Origin: Daldinia sp. FL1419
Taxonomy: Eukaryota; Ascomycota; Sordariomycetes; Xylariales; Hypoxylaceae
Direction: 5' to 3'
DNA length: 63,372 bases
Assembly: GCA_025201765.1 (NCBI GenBank)
Contig: MU623509.1
Coordinates: forward strand, 1 to 63,372
The position numbers and the translations under genes are program-made. Below the pieces are notes generated by a model. The model saw nothing but the letters and a program-made list of their open reading frames with translations, had not been told where the DNA came from and did not search any database. Below are positions 51,301 through 61,481 of the stretch, piece after piece. How positions within the stretch are numbered: position 1 is the stretch's first letter; each line of letters begins with the position of its first letter.

Positions 51301-52938
51301 AGCTGCAATTTTATACACCGGAGACATGTTGGATCCGGATTGCAAGTACTCGCTTAATTATTATATCGACCTCATAGATTCCCTAGTGGCAACAGGGGCG
51401 CATATAATTGCAATCAAGTCCATGTCCGGTGTGATGAAACCAGAAGCGGCTAGGTTATTGGTCGGTGCAGTTCGATCCCGCCATCCTTTCCTTCCGATCC
51501 ATGTCCATACCCACGATGCAGCAGGTATGTTTTCGCTTTAAGCATTCTACGCATTTAATAGGGAAAATCTAACGATCAGCGAATAGGAACTGGAGTTGCT
51601 ACTATGCTTGCATGCGTCGAAGCTGGCGCTGATATAATTGATGGTGCAACAGATAGTATGTCTGGCACTACAGCTCAACCAGCCATGAGTGCTCTAATTG
51701 CCAGCCTCATGGGAAGAAAAGATGAGGGAGAACTTGACCTTGACCATATCCGTGCTGTTGACAGCTACTGGGCTCAATTGCGTCTGTTGTATGCTGGTTT
51801 TGACGCGAAGATCTCCGGCCCGGACCCAGACGTATATCTCCACGAGATCCCAGGTACGCAAAAGAATTTTTTTTAAAAAATATACGGGAAACGCTGATGT
51901 AACTAACGATTCAAATAGGGGGTCAGTTGACTAATTTGATGTTCCAAGCCCGCGAGCTTGGACTTAGCAGCCAATGGAAGGAGACTAAAGCGGCATTCAT
52001 AGCAGCGAACCTTCTACTTGGCGACATTATCAAAGCCACACCTACTTCTAAAGCGGTTGCTGACTTGGCACAATTTATGGTCAATTCTAACCTTAGCCAA
52101 GAAGATGTCCTCGCCCGTGCAGCCTCGCTTGACTTCCCAGACTCGGTCCTTGACTACTTCGAGGGTTTAATGGGCCAGCCTTTTGATGGGTTCCCGGAGC
52201 CTTTCCGCACCCAAGTCCTGGCCCGTGCTGGAAGGAAGAAAATTGAAGGCCAAGCATCTGCCCGCCTTCCACCAGTTAACCTGGAAAATGTCAAGCAGAA
52301 GCTAACAACCAAATATGGGGATTCGATCACTGAGACTGACGTGTGCAGCTATGTCATGTTCCCTGACGTGTTTACTGAATACCGTACATACCTGGCACAA
52401 TTTGGCGACATAAGCTCGCTCCCTTCGCAGCAAGTGCTTGCGCCGCCTAAGATTGGCCAAGAGATTGAATGCCCTACCCCTAGTGGTCGGCTCGTACGCG
52501 TTAAGATAGTAGCTGTACAACCGCTTGCCGAAGGCGAAGAGATCTCACCGGATCGTACTGTTTTCTTCCGGGTCGATGGCAAACACCGACAGGCCACGGT
52601 TCGCGATTTATCGGGTAAGTGTTCTTTGCTCGCCTCTCTCATTGTCCCCAATTCCAGTTGTCACTAATCGTAATATAGTTCAAATTGGGTCAAAGCGCCG
52701 GCAAGCGGACCCAAGCATACCGTCGCAAATGGGCTCCCCATTCTCTGGAATAGTATCGACAGTTCTCAAAGAAGAAGGGAGCCAAGTATCACAAGGAGAT
52801 GTGATCTTATCTATTAGCGCGATGAAAATGATTATCAACGTCAGCGCTCCATCTGACGGTTTCTTGCGTAACTTGGACGTAGAAGCTGGTGCTTCGGTTG
52901 AGAAAGGAGATTTACTCTTTGAAATACTAGGCTCATAA
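48354..52938 (+). CDS. Pyruvate carboxylase-like biotin enzyme, divergent paralogue
   Basis: A biotin-dependent carboxylase of full pyruvate carboxylase layout, 1167 residues from 17 exons. Exon ends: 48354-48370, 48446-48570, 48653-48701, 48768-48830, 48894-48964, 49034-49178, 49246-49283, 49343-49666, 49743-49812, 49878-50050, 50123-50526, 50598-50954, 51028-51104, 51157-51524, 51587-51853, 51919-52614, 52679-52938. Every junction keeps frame. Biotin carboxylase domain: KILIANRGEIAVRI, HPGYGFLAE, SHGGGGRG, ERDCTIQRKHQK, NPRIQVEHTVTE. Carboxyltransferase: DTTWRDAQQSLLATRVRT, LECWGGATFDVA, HVHTHD (His753, His755), ATPTSK. Biotin carrier: AMKM, Lys1131. Compared with the usual family motifs it has IKSMSG at 724-729 (usually IKDMAG; Lys725 kept) and DAQQS (usually DAHQS; Gln560 kept). 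It could feed oxaloacetate or make an unusual acid for the NRPS. The 17-nt first exon and the GTGATT donor at 48831 are the weakest calls. Confidence 0.9.
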
Positions 52939-53578
52939 TTAAGTACCTAGGTAGGTAGTTACTCACGTAAAAACCAATAGTTTTAATAATTAGATGGCCA
53001 ATGCGGATATACCTCTTTCTAGTTTTTCAGCTTAGTTAACTAACTACTAGGTTGCCTGGGTTAGGTTAGGTAGGTAGGTAGGTAGGTAGGTACCTAGTTA
53101 ATGGTTTTGCATAGTTCCTAGGCACGGTCCGTACCGTTTGCGGACGCGGACGTATGACAAGGTACAATCAAAAGAGACAGGTACCCCCTCATTAAAGGGG
53201 GCAGTTTCCGAGTGAACCAAGAGGAAAGGAAGTGGGAGTATCCGAAATACCCCATCGAAACATATAGCAAGTACCTAGGTACCTAATTAATTTGTATGTC
53301 ATGTCACTACACTAACCTAGGCATATACTAACTAAATTCATCTCTGTCGTGTTCCGAGATCCACAATCACAGCAACCTTTCTGTTCATACGCATATTCAC
53401 CACCAATACTTTGGCCAAGATTAAATTAAGGCTTACGGCACGTAATTGCGACTAAAAATCTCAATTGCCCAACCCGATAGGGAGTGCACTCATTTTTATT
53501 GCTATATCCACTTTAATAGCAACTATTTACCAAGGTAATCTAATGACGGCCAGTATAGTTATCAAGTAGGTGAACGCC
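52939..53578. other. Intergenic region, carboxylase / dioxygenase (convergent)
   Basis: 640 nt holding both 3' ends and several CCTAGGTA/TAGG short repeats. No gene seen. Confidence 0.6.
53067..53090. repeat. TAGG tetranucleotide microsatellite
   Basis: Six perfect TAGG units followed by TACCTAG, 129 nt after the carboxylase stop. It belongs to the CCTAGGTA-rich class seen along the right part of the island. Confidence 0.8.
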
Positions 53579-54726
53579 CTACGCTTTTCCGTATAGGTCC
53601 TCACGCCTTGACTTGCTATTTGGGTCTAGATACGGCACTTCTGCTATGCCTACAGCACGGTGGCCGTCTCGTTCTCCCAATCTATCATAGTCGTGGGTCG
53701 CTGTGTGGAACGTGCTGCGGTTGTCCCAGATAGCTGCATCGGTTAGCTGGTTTCATACCGGTCGTTAACATTAACGGGAACTTACCAATGTCATTCTCAT
53801 TCTTCCACTTGAAGCGTACCTGGAAGTCGTGGTTTTCTATAAGCGTCTGGGTCAACAGTTTAATAGTTTCCTGAGACTCGTTCTCATTCAACTCATTAAT
53901 GTACTTGGGGAAGGCCGCCGCCGCGTAAATACTCTTCCATCCCGTGACCGGGTTGGTGCGTACGACGGGGTGCACAGCCCTGAAACCTTTCCCAACGTTC
54001 TTCGGGTTACCACGTGGCCCCTCGAAGATTCTATCGTTGTGGAATAGTAGGCCGTTGGCGATGTAGGTTGCCGTAAGACCTTCGAGGAACTTTTGGTACG
54101 GTGTCGACAAGCGGTCGTAGAGGTGGTAACCACTGGCCCAAAGGGTGTCACCACCGTTCTTTGGCAGCAGGGTCAGCCGCAAGGACGAAAAGTCTGGAGG
54201 CACATTCTCGAATTGAATGTCCGAGTGCCATTGCTGGCTGTGCTTATTAGCATCCTTGTCCCCGCTGTATACCTTCTTACGGTGGACTGAGTTGATAGTG
54301 CTAATGTGTCTGTCTCCTACACCGAACTCGGATGTTTCGTTCAGAATAGGGTGGACATGTAGGCTCGAGTCAGCTGGCTTGCCAGTAAGCTCGCCTAGTC
54401 TCTGGATCAGGAATTTCTGCTGGTCATCTGTCAAGTTGTTTTGCGCACGGAAGAAGACCACGCCACGCTGAGCAACTGAAGAGACGTCAAAGTTAGCCCG
54501 ATAGTAATTTTTACGGCTTCGCTCTAGAGCTCAACTTACTAGTAATGCCTAGGTCGCGGATCAACTCATCCGCATTCGGGGCGTTGATGATATCTTTCAC
54601 GAGGTCTACATTGTTGAACTCCCGGCCAATAGCTGGGGTGCTATCCTCATAGGAGAATTTCTCAAGAGCTCCCGAAAGCTTAAGAGGTTTCGGATATTGG
54701 GTCTCAATCTTCCCCAGCGAGCCCAT
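53579..54726 (-). CDS. Fe(II)/2-oxoglutarate dioxygenase, TauD/TfdA family
   Basis: A non-haem iron oxygenase, 343 residues, that would hydroxylate or desaturate the product or release sulfite from a sulfonate. Three minus-strand exons: 54726-54540, 54475-53786 and 53733-53579, with introns of 64 and 52 nt. The iron triad is visible: HSD (His146, Asp148) in SQQWHSDIQFE, and His302 in AIWDNRSTFHTATHDYD, which only appears after the second intron is removed. The arginine of WDNR or the later GHRAVG segment would hold 2-oxoglutarate. QRGVVFFRAQ is the usual strand after the N-terminal helix. It closely resembles fungal alpha-ketoglutarate-dependent sulfonate or taurine dioxygenases, so it might be a resident sulfur-scavenging gene rather than a tailoring enzyme. 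It lies at the right edge of the cluster, tail to tail with the carboxylase. Confidence 0.9.
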
Positions 54727-57185
54727 ATTGATTTAAGATGAAATTTAAAGGTGAATAGAAGTGAATCGGTTAACGATGGATATGATTAGACCGATGTATA
54801 TGGTTGGTAGCATACTTTAATGCAGTACTATCTCAATACTGTTGGCTTATACCTTTATATACACTTCCAACACTAAGAACTGTTCGAATCCTCAATGTAG
54901 TTACATAGAAGTCGACCTCCTATCGGCTTCAGCATGTGAAGGAAGAGAATCCCTGCGGTCCTAGCTAGAGACCACCTAGGAATAAGCAGTTGAGAGAGAG
55001 AAACATCTGCCTCACCGCCGATGTGCTGACCTGCATCAAGAAGCAGCTCTCCTACACTTACCCGATGATAGATGAGGTCTAGTAGACTAGTGCCAAACCT
55101 GTGCCGTCGATGACTAGTAAACCATGCCATTGCTTTAGCCGGCTTCTACCGTCCTTAGCCATTCTGATGAAGTTCTCAATGCTGCTAATCCGCAAGTCTG
55201 TGTGCCTATGTCATACGATTTTCGTCTATGTCTGGCCGTATGGGGTGGTATTGCAATCTGCAAAGAGGATTGCGATATAAAGAATTATTATACCAATTTA
55301 TTTTTATTTTTATTTTAGTCCTTTATTTTTTGTTAATTTATTATTACCAGTTTTATATTAACTAATTAAATCGAAATTTTTATTTTTATTTATTATACTT
55401 TGGTTAAGAATAAACGAAAGCATACCTAGGTAGGTACCTAGATTTTAGTAATATTATACCTACCTAGTTAATATTACGAAATTGTATTCTCTTAGTACAT
55501 ACGACATGCTCGTGTAACATGTCGAATCTCTCAGACTTAACCAGGGACCCTAGCAGGTGGATTGCCTATAACGTTGTAACTCAGCTCACCTGCGAACCCA
55601 GGTACATGCATGCATATGCATGAGCTAAACCAGGTCGGCAGGACTAAGGAGTACGGGGTTAAAGGGGGTGGGGTGTATCTATTATATGCATTGCTGCAAG
55701 ACTGCAGGATACGAATCCATCCAACGGTGTAAACGATATACCAAGCAAATATCTGCCTCGGACATGCATAGAATATACTCTATAGGTATGGAATACCATC
55801 ATCTCGATGAGCCAATGGAATACAACGCGCATCTGAGCCCAATCCTGTAGCAGACAGAATATTGAAACCAGTAATCAAATATCTCTGGATAGCCCGTCCT
55901 GGAGCGTTATTTGGCAATATGGCGGTATGAACACTCACTGTCGACTTACCGAATATTTCCTTTCCTAGGCTCTTCCTAGACCTAGTCATTCTTTGCTTAA
56001 AGCGGCGGCGCTTATCCTTGGAAGTGTCGCGGGTTTGCTTCCGGCCTCGCTCATAATGCCTTACATACCATGTCTCGTCGTCAACGGCGAGGACTCCCCG
56101 CCATGTCACGACAGAGAATGACCTTCCTACTAAGGCCAAGAAGAAACGATTGTGTAAGATGTTGCTTCGGATCGATTTTTCCTTCGTGGTGCGCACTCTA
56201 GCATACCCCAGAACAAGAACAGCGAGCGTAACTGTTTCCAACCAGGTCTGAAAGGCCAGGATGCTGTAAGAAAACTAGGTTATGTTGCCATAGCTTGTGA
56301 TCCGGTGCCCCATCTTCCATCGCCCCCCAACGTGTAAGTAGTACCTATGAGATAGAACATCGACTGAGGCCGTTGCGGCTCGATCAGTAATATCTGCTAA
56401 ATTCTCTGATATTCTATGTCATTTTCTTATCATATTTGCTTTTGTAGTGATAGCAGGTACAATTACTACCATTAGCGGCCCACCTATAGACAGATCTATC
56501 TGAGTACTAACATAACTCTAACCCTCGGCCTCGCTTTAGCTGTCATATCAATTTCCGCCAATTAAACACGAGGCCTACCTATCTTCTGGGATACTAGGTA
56601 GCTGATATGTAACAAGCTCAACTGTCGTTTCTGAGCGTTGCTGTGTTTCTTATTATTAGGTAAGGTTTGTAAAAGTTGGTTCAGTTACGAAGTAAACTTC
56701 ACAGATAGTCAGCTAGGTTAGGTACCTTCCGCCTCAACAGGCCTTGATTTATTTTGGCATTATTACCAACGAAGCACTGAAATCCACCGTGGCACCTCTA
56801 TGACCCAGACTGGGGCCTTTATATTATATTGGTCCTTCTTTTCGAATTCTCTCGCCAATTTTCTGATGATTTCACAGCAAAGTAGACGACTAGACGCGAC
56901 CTAGCAAGTCGACGAACCTAATACCTATTCCTCTCATATCCTTCTATTGTAGTATCTATTACAGGTATCACTATGTTTCTACTGTTAGAAATATCCGATT
57001 TCCATGGCCCCGTTACTGACTTCCAAAGTTCATAGGAGGGGGAAATATTTCGAGATATTCGAGATACCTAGCGGATATGATTATTGGTAGCTCCCACTCA
57101 AAATTACTTTATACCGAGTTAATAGGTACTATAGCCGTAGCCATTCTATAATAAATCGATCGAATTATAGCTGGAATGTTGTTTC
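54727..57185. other. Right boundary region without supported genes
   Basis: 2.5 kb between the dioxygenase promoter and the right LTR. AT-rich patch at 55290-55400; CCTAGGTA words near 55424 and 56599. Two minus-strand frames, 54873-55130 (85 codons) and 55780-56241 (153 codons), match nothing I recognise. In the second, the frame can be extended upstream after TCTTACAG to read FQTWLETVTLAVLVLGYARV, membrane-helix-like, so it may be the remnant of a membrane-protein gene. Confidence 0.5.
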
Positions 57186-57328
57186 TGTTGAAATAGAACG
57201 CATGTATGAGGTAAATTATTTGTATTATTAAGTCTATCTTAGAGAATAGATGGGTATATTTATAATATATAAAATTACAAATATAGGGCATATTATATCT
57301 TTATATATTAACCATATATATTCCAACA
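57186..57328 (-). repeat. 143-bp 3' LTR of right Copia copy
   Basis: On the minus strand it starts TGTTGGAATATATATGG and ends TTCTATTTCAACA, with a purine-rich TTTGAATGGAAA just before it as the polypurine tract. Same length as 8394-8536 and differing by transitions only. This copy keeps the TGTTGG...CAACA termini, which makes the Copia-type LTR ends certain. Confidence 0.88.
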
Positions 57329-58585
57329 TTTCCATTCAAACTATATCTATAATTAGCCCTAAATATTTTCTTAATTTAATTTTATTTATATCTTTATATT
57401 TCCTAAAGTTTAAAATATATTATTAATGGGAATAGGTTTTTATTAGGGCCTTTATAAGGTAAGTCTTTTAATCCTTCCTTTTTTAATTATTTGGGTTAAA
57501 TATCTCCCATTATATAATATATTCATATTATATTATATTTTAACCTTCGTTAATTAATATATATATATATATGTAAGAAATTTTTCCTTTTTTTTTTTTT
57601 TTTTATATAATATAAAAAATATATTACCTTTTAAAATTTTTAATGATATATATAAAGGTGTTTTTAATTGCATTTAAAAATTAAATTTAATTTAGGTTTA
57701 AAGTTTTTAATTTATATTTATTAAAAATTACTTTATATTAAAATTTCTATTAATTATAAAATACCTTTTTCTTAAAATCTTCCACTTATTTCATAATTAA
57801 AATCCTAAAATATTTTTAAATTTAATAAATACATTTTTAAATAATGATTTAATAAGGCTATTAACTATTTATTATTAAATAAGGGTATATATAAAATTAA
57901 CTTTTTTAAATTATTATTTTTTTTAAGAAAAATATATGTTTGTTTTAATGTATTTAATATATATATAAAATTAAAAATTCTTAATTAATATTAATATTTT
58001 TTAATTATTCCCAAAAATGATTATAACAATAACCTAATCCTATATTACTACCAATTTTATTAATAAATAATATAATTATATAATTTTTTTTATAATATTT
58101 GCCATATTTTTGAATTTAAATTTATATATTAATATAACTACAATAAATTATTTTTTTAATAATTAATTAATAACCCCACTATTAATATTAAAAATATATC
58201 TTAAAATTAATTATTTAAATTATATACATTTTATAAAATTAATATTTATCTATTTTATAAAATTACCCAAATTTTTTTAATATATAAATTTATAAATTAA
58301 GATACCTTTAAGATATTTAAAGATCTTCTTTACTACTATTAAATATATTATAATAAGATTTTTTATATAGTGGTTTAGGTACAAGATAATATATACTATA
58401 TCTAATTTAATACCTATTATAATATATATTAAATATCTTATAATTTATATATACCATTTAATATCTTTAATCAATATAATATAATTATTTAAAAATTCTA
58501 CAATCTTTAATATATTAATTAAAATAATTATAAGATTAAATTCCTATTAATCAAAATCTTTTATAATCTTTTCCAAATATACTTT

Positions 58586-58789
58586 TTAATTAAACCTTAT
58601 AATCTTATTAGAGTAATCCCTTTTAATGACCATTCCTAAATAATATAAATAAGGACCTAAATTAATTATTTTAAATTTTTTAATAAATTTAGCTTTAATT
58701 TTATTAATTTTAATCTTAAAAGGCCTTATAATCAATAGATTATTAATATAAATTATCATATAATTATGATTTTTTATAAATATACCCAC
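58586..58789 (-). pseudogene. Copia reverse transcriptase relic, right copy
   Basis: Homologue of 6939-7142. IIYINNLLII replaces the YVDD box, while the downstream NLGPYLYYLGM segment is kept. Catalytic aspartates are lost by G-to-A changes, so no activity is possible. Confidence 0.8.
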
Positions 58790-59207
58790 ATTTAAATCTA
58801 ATATTTTAAAATTTAAAATAAATAAGTATATTAATAATATTTAATATCATATTTTTAATATTTATTTAAGATTATATAAAACCTTTTTAAATTTATAATA
58901 TTTACCCATTCTATTATTAAATTTAAGGGATTATTTAATATATATATCTTTATTAATATTCTTATATAAAAATACTATAACTATATCTATTTATTTAATT
59001 TTTAAATCTAAAATAATTATTATAATAAAAATTACCTTATAACTTATAAATTTAATAATTAAAATAAAAATATTGATATAATTTAACCCTTTAATTTACT
59101 TAAAGTTTTATATAATTTATTTAATTTTGTATCAAATAATTTCTTTATTAGAACCCCTTTTTATTTTATAAATCCATTTATTTAAAAATAATTTTTATTT
59201 TATTAGT

Positions 59208-59389
59208 TGTTGGATGGATAAGGTACCATTGTATGTAATAGTAAAAAGTGAGGGTATTTGTAAATTTAGTCAAAAGTGGTTGTAAAAAAATAAGAATATA
59301 TTTTGATTGTATGATTAGAATATGTATTTATATATAGGATTAAAGTGGGTTTTGTATTATTATTAAGTCATATAATTAATATTCTTATA
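59208..59389 (-). repeat. 182-bp LTR (probable 3' LTR) of nested element
   Basis: Pairs with 60639-60820 at identical length and with transition-only differences. Plus-strand ends read TGTTGG and CTTATA. Confidence 0.85.
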
Positions 59390-60638
59390 TTAGTAATTTT
59401 TTCTTTTCTTGCGAAATTATGTGATATTGTACGAGTGCTAGTTAGGTTACGATTTTAAAGTGTTTTAAAATGTATTAAAATTGGTTCTTTTTTATGATCT
59501 TCTTTTTATTTTTTATTTAAATTAAATTAAATTGATGATTTCTTATATTTATATCTTAAATGTGAAGATGATTAAGAGAAGGTTTAGTTATTTATTCTAA
59601 AATATGAAGATGATTAAGAGAAAATTTTAGTTATTTTTGTAAGTTTTATTTAAAAATATAATAATTAATTATTTTAAAATATATAATAATTTTATGTATG
59701 ATTTTATTTAATAATTTTTTCTTTTTAAGAGTTGTATTGGTTTGTTTACTCGTTCAAATTGATTAATAAATATGGTTGATATTATTTATATTGTAAGATG
59801 GTTGGTATTAAAAACGTTTTAAAGGTTTTTTTGATAGGGTTGAGGGATTATTGGAGTTTGTTAAAATATTTATTTATGGAGTTTATTAAGGTATTTATAG
59901 AACCACTTATTATTCCTTAAGTGTTAAGTTATTATTATTTCCTTAAGTACTAAGTTATTATTATTTTTTTAGGTAGTAATAATAGGTAAAATTTTTTAAT
60001 AAAGGTGGGGTTAAAGATTTTTAGGTGGAGCCTAAGGTTTGTTTTGTTAATAAGGCAAAATTACAATATAATCTTAATATTTTTATTACTCTTTTTTAAT
60101 AATTCTTATAATGTTATAAATATAGGTACGTGTTGGATGTATAATTTTTATTTATTAGGTGGTGTTGTAGTAAATATAGGTATTGTAAATATAAAATATA
60201 TAATAAATGTGTGATATAATTAATATAAATTCTTTTAAAATTATTTCACTAATAAAAAAAACCTTAATATTATTTATTTATACGTAATAAACATAGATTT
60301 TAGCCTGTAGATTTAGTGTTAAAGTTATTTCTACCTTCTAAAAATCTTAAATTAATACAAGATATTTTAAAACCATGTATTGGAATATGAAATTCTGGTT
60401 TAAGACCATATACTGGAATATAAAATCCTAAAATTACTCACCTTTTTTTATTAAGATTCAAATCTAATGCAAAATATAAATATTCCCAGAACCATACACA
60501 AAAACATAAAATCCTAAACTTAAAACCATATACTAAAACATGAAATCTTAAAGTTATTATATTTATTATTAAACTTATCTCCTCCCTTTCAAACATTCTA
60601 ACTAATTTATAATCAATTTGTTATTAATTATTAATTAA

Positions 60639-60820
60639 TATTGAATAAATAAGGTACTATTATATATAATAGTAAAAAATAAAGGTATTTGTAAATTTAA
60701 TCAAAAATAATTATAAAAAGATAAGAATGTATTTTGATTATATAATCAAAATACATATTTATATATAGGATTAAAGTGGGTCTTATACCATTACTAAGTC
60801 ATATGACTAATATTCTTATA
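60639..60820 (-). repeat. 182-bp LTR (probable 5' LTR) of nested element
   Basis: Pairs with 59208-59389. On the minus strand it carries a CCTATATATAAATA TATA-like stretch, as a 5' LTR promoter would. Confidence 0.83.
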
Positions 60821-61271
60821 TTAGTAAATTATAAAATTCTTATATATAATTATTCATTAATAATTAATATTTAATATTTATAATTTTATACCATTTAAAT
60901 CACCTAGGATTATATTTAATCTTTTAATATAATTTAGGTTTAAATTTTATAATAATAATTATAACATTAATTAAATATATAACATATATAAAAGTTAGGC
61001 TTATTTTAAATTAATATTTATATAATAATAATTGTGATATTATTTATTTAAATTTATATTTAAAGAATTTTTATGGGGGGTTATTTATGTATAGTTTAAG
61101 AGGTTATTCTTACATAGGTATATTTAATTATATATTTAATCCTTTTAAAGGTATAAGATTTTTTAATTAATCATTTTATAATATATTATTAAATTCTTTA
61201 AATATAAATAATAAATTAAAGCCTATTTAATCCAAAACCAATTTTAATATAAATTAATTTTTAAATAACTC

Positions 61272-61481
61272 CTAAATAATATCATTATTTTTTATATATA
61301 TGTATGGCAATAATAATAACACTAATTTAAATCTTACACATTTTCCTAAAATTATAAATTTATTTATTAATATATATAAATGTTTTTTTTTAAATATTAC
61401 ATTATTAACATTAACTACCTTATCTTTATTCATTAAAAATACCTTATAAATATATATATTATTACCTATATAACCTAACAT
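61272..61481 (-). pseudogene. Copia pol relic, segment after integrase core, right copy
   Basis: Homologue of 5856-6065 in opposite orientation. GY..NIYIYKV and NKDKVVNVNNVIF match the Copia segment GYxxxxxYRV, then DKVV and DVxF. Not functional. Confidence 0.75.

Larger units (their letters stand above)
59208..60820 (-). mobile_element. Nested non-autonomous LTR element (TRIM/LARD-like), 1613 bp
   Basis: Two 182-bp LTRs (59208-59389 and 60639-60820) bound an internal part of about 1.25 kb with no reverse transcriptase. A 5-bp target duplication TTAGT flanks it (59203-59207 and 60821-60825). The left Copia copy shows the empty site. A purine tract on the minus strand beside 59389 (AAGAAAAGAAAAAA) is a likely polypurine tract, so the element probably reads on the minus strand. 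The internal part includes four degenerate units starting ACCATRYA at about 60372, 60405, 60490 and 60524. Confidence 0.85.

Noticed and set aside
54873..55130. Minus-strand 85-codon frame
   Set aside because: No recognisable domain, no neighbours in frame; likely chance.
55780..56241. Minus-strand 153-codon frame with a possible membrane helix
   Set aside because: Only a short hydrophobic stretch looks protein-like; the rest is basic low-information sequence and I could not build a sensible exon structure. Left as a possible gene remnant.
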